Source of the DNA: Polyangium fumosum | GTDB taxonomy: Bacteria > Myxococcota_A > Polyangia > Polyangiales > Polyangiaceae | Assembly: GCF_005144585.1 (NCBI RefSeq) | Contig: NZ_SSMQ01000022.1 | Coordinates: 1 to 64,000, forward strand | Length of the DNA stretch: 64,000 nt | Direction: 5' to 3' | Shown here: positions 30,177-39,900 of the stretch, in pieces | How the letters are laid out: the number at the start of each line of letters is the position of its first letter | Position numbering within the stretch: the stretch's first letter is position 1 | Program-made: the position numbers and the translations under genes | The notes under the pieces: generated by a model | What the model was told of the DNA's origin: nothing | The model's input: only the letters and a program-made list of their open reading frames with translations | The model's database searches: none

Positions 30177-31340
30177 TCAGGTCGTGAGAGCCACGACAAT
30201 CTCACCGATCTCGAAAGGCTTGCGCACAGCCTTGACCTCGAAGGACGCAGGCAAACCCGACAGGTCACGCACGTTGCCCGAGATGAGGACGATCCGCACC
30301 GAGGGGTTCGTCTCGCGGATCTCGACGAGCGCGCCGTGCACGTCCGCGCCGAACGGCGAGAGGTCGCAGAGAGCCGCGTCGACGCGGCCCGTCTTCAAGG
30401 CGCCCGCGAGCTCGGCGCGCGCGCGCACATGCACGATGGTCGCGCCGCGCGCCGCGAGCGCCGCTTCGAGCAGATCGAAGACCGCGTCGTCGTCCTCGAC
30501 GACGAGGATCCGTTGGCCCGCGAGGACCATCGCCGGCTTGCGGTTCGAGTGCGGCGGCGCAGGCGGCATGGAGGGGCGGCGAGGCCAGCGAAGCTCGAAC
30601 CGCGCCGAAGGTTCGGCCCGCACGAGCGAGAGCGAACCCCCCGACTCGCGCGCGAGCGCCGCCGCGTAACGAAGGCCGATGCCCGCGCCGCCCGCGCGCG
30701 TGGTGACGCCCGCGTCGAGCAAGTTCGCGCGGCGCTCGACAGGCACGCCCGGGCCTTCGTCGGTCACGCCAAAGACGACGTCGTCAGGTCCATCGAGCGT
30801 CGCGTCGAGGAGCACGGCGCCACGCGAAGGCGAGACAGCGACGGCGTTCAGCAGGAGGTTCGTGAGGATCTGCAAGATGACGGAGGTGCCCGGCAGATGC
30901 GCGGCTTCGAGCGCAGGGTCGAGCGAGGTGCGGAGCTCGACACCGCCACGCTTGGCCTCGGGCTCGCAGCCCTTCGCCGCCTCGGCGAGGATCGTCGCGA
31001 CCGAAGCGGGCACGTCGTCCGGTACGTCGGCGCCGATGGCGCGACGAACGATCTGCCTCGCGTGGCGCGCGCGTGAGGCCGCGATGGCGAGCGCGTCCTC
31101 GACGGTGGGGAGGGAGTCGATCTCGCCGCGCGCGCGATCGATCCATCCAAGCACCACGGTGAGCGCGTTCGAGACCTCGTGGAGGACGCCCGCGAGGTCT
31201 CGATCGGTCGGGCGTCGCAACGCCTGTTCGACGTCGATCCGCAGGCTCTCTTTGTCGGCCAAGGGCCCGCGGCTCGCCTCCTGCGATGCCCCTCGTCCGC
31301 GCGCCGTCTCGTCCTTACCACCGGTGTCGGACTCCGCCAC
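30177..31340 (-). CDS. Cytosolic hybrid histidine kinase, HisKA-HATPase-REC
   Basis: 387 residues with no membrane segment or sensor domain. The HisKA-like H-box is GVLHEVSNALTVVLGWIDRA near residues 51-70 (His 54). HATPase has N-L-L-L-N-A-V-A-V as N-box, D-E-G-P-G-V, and G-G-A-G-I-G-L. A receiver fills about 273-387, starting ILVVEDDDAVF, with Asp in A-A-L-C-D-L-S and K in V-R-K-P-F. The H-box and HATPase resemble kinases that work on a partner or respond through protein contacts. No neighbour is an obvious response regulator. Confidence 0.85.
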   Translation of the reverse strand: MAESDTGGKDETARGRGASQEASRGPLADKESLRIDVEQALRRPTDRDLAGVLHEVSNALTVVLGWIDRARGEIDSLPTVEDALAIAASRARHARQIVRRAIGADVPDDVPASVATILAEAAKGCEPEAKRGGVELRTSLDPALEAAHLPGTSVILQILTNLLLNAVAVSPSRGAVLLDATLDGPDDVVFGVTDEGPGVPVERRANLLDAGVTTRAGGAGIGLRYAAALARESGGSLSLVRAEPSARFELRWPRRPSMPPAPPHSNRKPAMVLAGQRILVVEDDDAVFDLLEAALAARGATIVHVRARAELAGALKTGRVDAALCDLSPFGADVHGALVEIRETNPSVRIVLISGNVRDLSGLPASFEVKAVRKPFEIGEIVVALTT

Positions 31341-31409
31341 GCCTCCAGCCTATCCCGGACCGAGGCGAGCGTGTACCCCCGGGACGCAGGCGCGAGACAG
31401 CACGCGCGC

Positions 31410-33185
31410 CTACCTCGAAAGTGCGAGGGACGGAGCAAGAGGCAACTTGTAACGGCCTGCAAAATCCGTGGCTCCCTCCGCAATCTGAATCACCACGGTC
31501 TCTTCGGTGCCCGACGCCGTGACAGGCATCCACGCGCGGACGGTCGCATTCGGGACGATCTTGCCGAGAGGATCACGGACCTCGCCGCGGAGCACGACGG
31601 GGTACGGGAGGACGAGCGTGTTGAAGTCGAAGGGCTGGCCGACGAGGATCTTGACCTGCGGATTTGCGATCCACGGGTAGAGCGAGTCGGACGGCGGGAC
31701 GACGACCAGATCCGCGAGGCCCGGATCGGCGAGCAAGGAGAACTCGCCCGCGAAGCCGAGCGGCGTCGACATGGGCTGCGAGGCCGGCGCGTCGGCGAGG
31801 AGGCTGCGCGAGAGGTACGGGCGCGCAGGCGTGCGCGAGGGGAAGACGGAGGCGGAGCCGAACGAGAGCGGGCTGCCGTTCGGCAGAACGACCTCGCCGG
31901 AGACGACGGACTTGTCCCGGACCGTAAAACCCTTGCCGCAGACGCAGTCGCCGTCGGCGGGGACCTCGAAGCCGTCCTCGGTGGTGACGGCCTTCGTGAG
32001 GTCGAACGTGGGGTGCGTGGTGACGCGGTACTTGCCAGGCGGGAGGAGCACGGTGAAGCGGCCCTCGGTGTCGGTGTCGACGACGGCGCTGTAGATGGCG
32101 CTGTTCGAGGCGTTGCCGGAGAGTTCGAGGCTGCGGAAGGAGACGGTCGCGACGACGGGCGCGCCGTGGGCGTCGACGACGGTCGACATCACGCTGCGGC
32201 CGACGGCGTCGAGGTCGATGAGGGTGAGGTCGGCCTGGATGTTCTTGCTGTCGGGGTTGAGGGGGCTGAGCGAGGCGACCTGCCAGAAGAACTTGGGCGC
32301 GTCGGGATCGTCGGGCGGCGGCCGGAGGCGGAGGATGGGCGAGCTCTCGAGGCCGAAGTCCCAGTAGTACTCGAGGTTGTAGGTCGTGAAGAGCGCGAAG
32401 GGCGGATCGACCGTGAGGACCTGCGTGCGCGAGATGGGGATGCCGTGCTTGGGCTCGACGACCTCGATCGACCAGCCGTTCAGGTCCTTGCCCTCGGGGA
32501 AGGCGATGCTGCCGGAGATGAGGCGCGGCGCAGCGGAGAGGTGGAGGTCGATCTTGCCGCCCTGCGAGACGTCGATGCCGCGGTAGTACATGGGCGGCGG
32601 CGGAGGCGCGGGGCAGTTCTCGGGGGCGCGCGGGACGACGTGCACGTCGTAGATGCCGGGCGGGATCTCGACCGAATAGGCGTCCGTGCTGCCCGGCTGG
32701 ATGACGGCCTTGGCCTCGTGATCGGGCAGGCCCGCGTGCTGCGCGTCGCGGTAGAAGGTGAAGTCCGCCTGGAGTTTGCCCTCGGGCGAGAGGGGGCAGC
32801 CCTTGTAGTCGTAGTCGACGAAGAGCTCGATCGGCGAGACGACGACGTGCGAGAGCGCGATGTCGTGGTCGACGACGAGGCCCGCGCTCGACTGCGCGAC
32901 GAAGCCCTCGCCGCCGAAAGGCACGAGGTAGGGCGTGTTGGCGCCGGTGTTCGCCTCGGCCGTGGGGCGCACTTCGAGGATGAGCCCGGGGAGATCGACC
33001 TTGGTGCCGACGCAGGTCGGAAAGCCGTCGACGCTGACGCAGACGCCGCCGCCTTCGCAGTCTTCGTCGGAGGAGCAAGCATTCACGGCATCCGCGCCGA
33101 CACCCTCGAGCGCGAAACATCCCGAGAGGGCAGGCATGGCCGCAAGCACGAAGAAAGCTGAAGTCAAGAAGAAAGCGCGTTTCAA
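31410..33185 (-). CDS. Large surface lipoprotein with carboxypeptidase-regulatory-like domains
   Basis: About 591 residues from a TTG start; GGGAGG lies 7 nt upstream and no ATG fits. The signal KRAFFLTSAFFVLAAMPALS ends at Gly-Cys. A short Cys pattern (C-S-S-D-E-D-C ... C-V-S-V-D-G-F-P-T-C) is followed by repeated beta-sandwich modules (for example DTEGRFTVLLPPGKYRVTTH and D-F-A-G-R-Y-K-L-P-L), the carboxypeptidase-regulatory type. Predicted to be an outer-surface protein. The start is 2 nt after the stop of another lipoprotein, so they form one operon. Confidence 0.75.
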   Translation of the reverse strand: MKRAFFLTSAFFVLAAMPALSGCFALEGVGADAVNACSSDEDCEGGGVCVSVDGFPTCVGTKVDLPGLILEVRPTAEANTGANTPYLVPFGGEGFVAQSSAGLVVDHDIALSHVVVSPIELFVDYDYKGCPLSPEGKLQADFTFYRDAQHAGLPDHEAKAVIQPGSTDAYSVEIPPGIYDVHVVPRAPENCPAPPPPPMYYRGIDVSQGGKIDLHLSAAPRLISGSIAFPEGKDLNGWSIEVVEPKHGIPISRTQVLTVDPPFALFTTYNLEYYWDFGLESSPILRLRPPPDDPDAPKFFWQVASLSPLNPDSKNIQADLTLIDLDAVGRSVMSTVVDAHGAPVVATVSFRSLELSGNASNSAIYSAVVDTDTEGRFTVLLPPGKYRVTTHPTFDLTKAVTTEDGFEVPADGDCVCGKGFTVRDKSVVSGEVVLPNGSPLSFGSASVFPSRTPARPYLSRSLLADAPASQPMSTPLGFAGEFSLLADPGLADLVVVPPSDSLYPWIANPQVKILVGQPFDFNTLVLPYPVVLRGEVRDPLGKIVPNATVRAWMPVTASGTEETVVIQIAEGATDFAGRYKLPLAPSLALSR

Positions 33186-33187
33186 GG

Positions 33188-33850
33188 TCAACCTCCCGTG
33201 GTCCCGGCGTCCTTCATGTCGCCCGTCGCCGCCGTGGGATCGAGCGGACAACTCGCTGCGGCGGAGGGGCAGTTTTCCAGGATCGGAGGACAGTCCCCGA
33301 CGCCGCATTGCCGAAATTGCCAGGTGATCTGGCTTGAATCTCGGAGATCCTTGGGGCAGCCCGTCTGCGTGTCGAATTCGTGCGTGACCACGAGCGTGAG
33401 ACGATGGCAGCCCGCATCGAGCGGATACACCGTGGAGTTCCAACGAACCCCCACGAGCGGGCGTGGGCCATCCGCCAGGGTCGCTGCCGGTAGCTCCTGG
33501 AAATTCGGAAATGCCCACCGGAACGGTTGGTTGAAGGCGTTCATTTCACCGTAATCGACGTAAAGGGCGACCTTGACGGATTCGCCCGCGTCCTCGGACG
33601 CGACGGACGCGACGATCGGAAACTCGGGCAAGCCGAGGTCGCCGCCCACGAGCAAGATGGAGCGCGGATCGGGGTCGAGGCCCGAGGCGACGAGGATCGG
33701 CGGTGTCTGCTGAGGCTCGTACGTGACGGGCTCCGCGGTGACGAGGCAACCCGGCGCGAGCACGGCGAGCAGGAACGCCTGAAGCGATCTTCGGGCCAGC
33801 GCGCCGAAGCCCTGGAAATGGCCTTCAGGCAAAGACGGACGGCGCCGCAC
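33188..33850 (-). CDS. Lipoprotein upstream of the large surface lipoprotein
   Basis: Lipobox region L-L-A-V-L-A-P-G-C-L-V, then about 185 residues with E-F-P-I-V-A-S-V and four or more Cys (D-A-G-C, T-G-C, R-Q-C-G-V-G-D-C, E-N-C-P-S-A-A-A-S-C). The Cys-rich end looks extracellular. The frame stays open to 33955, but the first 35 codons cover an 18-bp palindrome and lack signal-peptide features, so I suggest GTG 33850 or TTG 33832 as start. Stop is 2 nt before the next gene's TTG. No family recognised. Confidence 0.6.
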   Translation of the reverse strand: MRRRPSLPEGHFQGFGALARRSLQAFLLAVLAPGCLVTAEPVTYEPQQTPPILVASGLDPDPRSILLVGGDLGLPEFPIVASVASEDAGESVKVALYVDYGEMNAFNQPFRWAFPNFQELPAATLADGPRPLVGVRWNSTVYPLDAGCHRLTLVVTHEFDTQTGCPKDLRDSSQITWQFRQCGVGDCPPILENCPSAAASCPLDPTAATGDMKDAGTTGG

Positions 33851-33851
33851 C

Positions 33852-33869
33852 CCTGACAGCGCTGTCAGG
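33852..33869. promoter_or_regulatory. Perfect 18-bp palindrome, candidate operator
   Basis: CCTGACAGCGCTGTCAGG is a perfect palindrome. It lies directly upstream of the likely start of the two-lipoprotein operon, at the position of a repressor site overlapping the ribosome binding region. The half-site TGACAGC is a common type of dimeric-regulator target, but no regulator can be named. Confidence 0.55.
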
Positions 33870-33985
33870 TCCTGGAGAGCCTCCGGCGCAAACGAGCGGG
33901 CGGGCGAGAGCGGACGAGCGACGAGCAAGGGCACCTCCTTTTTGGGCAGGGGCACGGCGTAACAGCCGCCGCGCGAGCCCCTCCA

Positions 33986-36900
33986 TCAAGTGCCACGAAA
34001 GCGGCTCGGCGGTCCGTTCTTGTTCCCTTCGGTGGAAGGCGCCGCGCGGAAGCGGGCCTCGGCATACTCGCTACGCGTGGCGAGTCGAACGAGATCGGCG
34101 AGGGCCGGGTGCGCCGCGCAAGCCCGCGCGAGGCCCCCCTCGGCCGTGAGAGGCGTGTCGATCTCGAGCTTGAGCTCGGCAACGACGAGGCGAAGGGCCG
34201 TGGGAAGGTCGCCGCTCGCGAAGAGGCCGGCGCGGCGGGCGGCACGGCGAGCGCTTTCCATGGCGGCCTCGTAGGTGATGCCGTCGGGCTGGGCGAAGAT
34301 CTCGCGAAGGCGGCGGTCCCCACGGGGAGGGACGATTTGCCAGAGGTCCTGGCCGAGGCGCGCGACGCCGGGATCGGTGCCGCCGGTGGGGCCCACGGGG
34401 CCAAAAGCGGCGCGGAGGGCCTCGATGAGGGTGCGGAGGTGCTCCTCGGGGAGGCGGACGAGGACGTGCTCGGGCATGGCGCCGGCGATGGAGGCGCCGA
34501 GGAGGTACCGAAGCTCGGGGGTCTCCTCGCGGATCTCGCCGGAGAGGACGACGGCCGGAGGCGCGAGGAGCGCGACCTGGACGCCGAGGGCGGAGGCCTG
34601 GTTCGGGGCGCCGGCAGGCACGCGGCGGTGGAAGAGCGGGGTGCGGGCGGCGCCAAAGACGCGCGTGACGGAGCCCCACACGTCGCCGAGGACGGTGGGC
34701 GCGCCGGGCTGGACGCGGAGGGCGCCGGTGAGGCCGTAGTGGCTCGGCTCGCGGCGGTAACGGCCGGTCTCCCAGGTGATGGCGAGGGCCTCGTTGATGG
34801 GGCTCTCGACGTTGCGGAAGAGGAGCGCGAGGACGAGCTCGGGCGCGGAGGCGAGCGCCGAGAGCGCGGGAGGCGCGACGGCGCGGCCGGCCGGATCGAA
34901 GCCCGCGAGGACGTGGTCGACGGCGCGGGCATAGGCGCCGTTGCGGTCGAGCAACGCAGCCTCGTGGAGCTTCTGGAGCGTGGTTCGATCGCCGGGGCGG
35001 AGCGACGCCTGGTGCTTGCGGACGACGAGGAGGTCACGCGAGCGCGCCTCGGCGTTCGCGCCGTAGAGCTCGACGAGGCGCTCGCCGGCGTCGTACGAGC
35101 CGGCCATGAGCTGCTCGAAGAGCGCCGTCTCGCGCGCAGGTCCGCCGCCCGGGGCCGGAGCCGGAGGCGCGGTGCGGGCGCGGGGTTGCGCAGGCGGCGG
35201 GGGCTCCTCGACGATCGGCGCGGGGAGCGGCTTTTCCGCGGGCGGCGGCGGCGGGCGGAGGCCCGTCGGCATGGAGCGGATGGCGCTCGCGGCGAGGGGG
35301 ATCGGGATGTCGTCGTCGTCGACCGCGTCGTCGAACGCGCTGTCGAAGGCCTCTTCGAGGTCGAGGACGAGGGCCTGGCCGTCGTCGCCGAGGGGCGCGG
35401 GGGCCGGCGGAGGAGGCGGGGGCGGCGGATCGGAGGGCTCGACGATGAGGCGCGGCCTCCGCGCATGGGCGAGCTCCTCGGCGATCTGCGCGGTGAGGTT
35501 GCGATCAGGGGCGGCGAGCGGGAAGGCGTCGGCGTAGAGGCGGATGGCCTCGTCGGGGTCGGTGGCGACGACGAGGCGGCCGAGCTGGTAGAGGAAGCGG
35601 GCGCGATCGAGGCCGGCGCTCTGGCGAATGAGGTCGAAGAGGGCAGCGCGCGCAGCCTCTGGCTCGCCGTAGCCAGCGACGAACTCGAGCTTCTTGCGCA
35701 TCGCGATCGGGCGGGTGTCGGGCTCGACGGCGGCCGTGTCGAGGAGGCGCGACGCGGTCTCGAGCTGGCCCGCGGAGAGGGCCGCGTCCGCCGCGGCGAG
35801 GGCGACGCGGCCACGGCTGCGGAGGCCACGGAGGTCGCCCGTCAAGGCGCGCTCGAAGAGGGGCAAGGCCGCGTCGAAGTTTTTGTTGCGCACGAGGCGC
35901 TCGGCCATGCCGAGGGCGATGAGCGGAGCCGGGCCGAACGCAGCATGCCGGCGCGAGAGCTCGCGCATGCCGGCGCCGCCGCCCTGGATGACGTCGAGCT
36001 CCTCGGCGAGCAGGAACGCTTGGAGCTCCATCTGCTCGGGCGTGAGGTGCTCGGCGATGCGCATGAGCTCGTCGATGGCGTGCTGCGCTTCGCGAGGCGT
36101 GCCGCCGCCACGCGCGCGGTACTCGAGGCGGCGCGCTTCGAGGACGGCCTCGGCCGAGTGCGGCGCGAGGCGGACGGCACGGCGGACGCGGTCGAGGGCG
36201 GTGGCCTCGTCGCCGGTCGAAGAGGAGGCGCGCGCCGCCTCGACGAGGTAACTCGCGCGTTTGTCCGCGGGCTCGCGGGAGGCGGTGGCGAGCTGATCGA
36301 GGGCCTCGGAGAGGGTGCGGGCGTCCCCCTGGTGGCGAGCGATCGAGACGCGCAGCTCGATGACGGCGTCCCGCGCGGCGATGGGCGCGATGCTCTCCAG
36401 GATGTTGCGCGCGGCCTGGGCGTTGCCGCCCGCGAGCCAGTCGTTCGCGGCGCGGATGCCGTACTCGGCGCGCTCGTCGGTCTTCGCGGAGAGCTCGCCG
36501 AGGCGCTGCCAGAGAGGCGCTGCCCGGAGCGGCGATCCGAGCCGCTCGTGGATGTCGGCGAGGAAGCGGAGCGCGCTCGGATCGTCGGGCGTCTCCGCGA
36601 GGAGCGCGTCGAGCTCGGCGCAAGCGTCCTCCAGGCGGCCGAGGCGCTGCTCGAGGACGGCGGCGCGGCGCAGGCGGAGCGTGCGGCGAAGATCGGGCGT
36701 CGACGCCGCGGCAATGCGCTTGCCGAGGATGTCGGCGACGGCGGCGTGATCGCCCTGCGAGGCCGCGTGTGCTTCGAGCCCTTCGAGGGCTTCTTCGTTG
36801 TCGGGCGCGAGCTCGCTCGCGGCCTTGAGGTGCGCGACGCCGGCCTTGTGATCACCGAGCGCTTCGAGGAGCGCCGCGAGCTCACGCAGGATGGCCGCGC

Positions 36901-39900
36901 GCGCGACGGCGTCGTCGGTCCGCTGGAGCTGGAGGTTCAGGAGCGCGACCTGCGCGGGGCGATCGCCCGTGCGGCGCGCGAGGCGCAGCGTGGTCGCGAG
37001 GAGCTCGTCGGTCGGCTCGCTGTCCTGGAGGATGCGCTTCAGGACGTCGAGCGCGGCCGCGTCCTCGCCGCGGCCCGCAAGCATGGTCGAGAGATCGACC
37101 GCGATGCGCACGCGGGACATCGGGCCGAGGTCCTGGCGCGCGAGCTCGGAGGCGAGCACGGCCTCGGCCTCGCTCGCGCGCTCGGACAGGACGAAGAGCC
37201 GGCGCATGCTGGAGAGCGCGGCCTCGCGTTGCTCGGGCGTGATGCTCGGGGATCGTAAGGCGCGTTCGAGCGTCTCGATCGACTCGGCGAAATTGCCTTC
37301 GCGCTCTTTGCGCTCGGCGACGTGGAGCAGGGCCGCGAGCCGAACATCTGGGGCGACGGCCGCGTCGAGGTCACGCGCGAGCGCCGCGTCGCCCGAGGCG
37401 AACACGGCTGCGTCGGCGTCGCTCACGAGCAGCTCGTCGTCCGGAGCGCGGCGCGCCGCCTGCACGAAGAGCGTGCCCGTGACGAGCGGATCCCCGATCG
37501 CATGCGCGAGCTTGCCGCCGAGACGGAGGAGCGCGACGCCGACGCTGGCGTACGGCTTAGCGACGGCGAGCAGCAGGGATTCGAGGAAGGCGCGGGTCGT
37601 CGCCGCGTCGCCCGCGGCGACCATGGGCGCGAGCTCGACGAGCGTGTCGTACTCGTCAATGTCGCCGTCCGCGGCCACGGCGCGTTCGACGAGCGAGAGC
37701 CCGAGCGCGTACGCGCCGAGGATGCCGAGCGCGACCTTGGCGAGGGCCACGGCCGCGCGCGCGCCATCCGGTCCATCGGTTCGCTTCAGCGCGGCGAGGG
37801 CCGCGGTTTCGAAGCGGGCGACGAGCGGCCCGACGTGGCTCACGGACGCGATGAGCTTGCGCAGCGCCTCGCCGATCTCCTCGATGGTCCCGAGGTCCGG
37901 CCGCGCCGTGAGCGCGCGCAGGAGCAGGTCGAAGCGCATGCGGCTGCCCTCGCCCGCGGCCTTCGCGAGCGAGGCGGCGCGCTTGAGCCACGCGGCCCGC
38001 ACGCCCCCGTCGGCTGCCTCGGCGACGCGCTCGATCGCGCGGATGGCCTCGGTCGGGTTGCCGCCGCGCTCCGCGAGGCGCGCCATCAAGAAGTACGACG
38101 TGCCCTCGGACGGGACGGCTTCGAAGCACGCGACGGCGTGGCGAAGCGCCGCCTCGGTGGCGCCTCTTCGTTCGAGCTGACGCGCGCCGCGGTAGTGCGC
38201 CGCGCGCCGCCCGTAACAACCGAGCGCGGCGGCGGCGAGCACGTCGTACGTGCGATCGAGCACGTCGATGCCGCCCTCCACCGCGGAGGATCGCTCGACG
38301 ATCGCTACGGCTTCGGCGCGCGACGGGTCGATCTGGATCGCGCTCGCGCCGATCTCGAGCGCGCGCTTCGGCAGCCCGTTCGCGACGGCGAGGTTCGCGG
38401 CCTCGATGAGCAGGCTCGCGCGACGGCGCGGCTCGGACGTGAGCGTCTCCGAGCGCCGCACGATCGCGTCGAGCGCAGCCGCAGGACCCGCGAACGTCAC
38501 GAGGTCCCGCGCGTACCGCTCCATCCCGCCGCGCGGCGCGGCCACCGCGGCCCGCCAGAACGCCTCCTCTGCCCCTGCCGAATCCTGCGCGAGATCCCAG
38601 CGCACGGCCCCGAGATCCCTGAGCCCGCTCGACAGGTTCTCGAGGGCCGATTGCTCCGGCCCGTCCACGAGATCGCCGAGCGCGTGCACCCTCGCCTCGA
38701 CGAACGCGACGAGCCCGTCCGAGCCGAGCGACGCGCCGCTCTGCTGCATCTTGTCGTCGAGCGCGTCGAGGTGCTCGTGTAGGTGCCGCGACTCCGCGCC
38801 CTTCGCCGCGGCGCGCGCGAGCTCCGCCGCCGCGCCGTCCCAGTCCTCCGCGGTCGCGCGCCGCTGCGCCAGATCGAAGAGCCGCTCGATCGTGCGCTCG
38901 TTCTTCGTGTCCGCCGAGACGAGCCGCTCCAGCAAGATCACGCCGAGCGCCACATCCTCTGCGCGATCACTCATCGCGAGCAGCCGACCACGCAGCCCCG
39001 GCACGCGCGGCCCGTACATGTCGAGCGCGCGCCTCCCGACGTCGATCGCCCGCGGCGCGTCGAGCTCGAAGAGCAGCGCGAGCGCGTCGCCGAAGAGGCT
39101 CGCCATGTCGTCGAGCGGCCGCGGCTGCGCGAGCACCCACCCGAGCGCGTCCTCCAGCCGGTCCGGATCGTACGCCTGTGAAGCGAGCCGTACGAGCTCG
39201 CGCATCGCGTTCGGGCATCCCGGGCGAAGCGCGAGCCAGCGCTGCGTCCACGTCACCGCGAGCGCCATCTCCCCGACCGCTTCGAACGACTTCGCGAGAC
39301 CCTCGCAGAGCGACGAGCGGATCAGCATCGTCGAAGCGCCGCCCTCGACCGCCATCGCCGCGTCGAGGTCCGGCATCGCGATCGTCGCCTTCGCCAGCGC
39401 CGACAGAGCGCGCGCCGACCCGGGATCCGTGAGGCACGCGTCCTCCGCGGTCCTCCGCGCGAGCGACGCGATCCCGAGCCCGAGGTAGCCCTCCGCGGCC
39501 ACCGCGAGCAGGCTCGCGCTGACCTCTCCGCTCGTCTCCGCCGCGATCTGCACGAGCGCATCGGCGCGCTCGCGCTCCTTCGACGCGCCGAGCGTCGCCT
39601 GGAGCAACGCCGCCGCCGCGACCTCCGAGCCCTTCGCGCGCGCCGCGATCGACGCGATACTCCCGCCCTTCTGCCGGAGCTCGCGCCGCACCGAAGCGAT
39701 CCCATCGAGCGACGCGAGCGCGACGGCGCGATCCGCGAGCAACCCGAGATCACTCTCGACCTCGGCCACGATCCCCGCGTCGAGCACGGCCGCGATCGCG
39801 CGCGCCGCGTTCCCCTCGTCGAGCGCCCGCGACACGCGGCGCAGGTGCACCTGCCGCGCGCGGTACCGGTTCGTCTGGAAGGCGGCGAGCGCATGATCAC

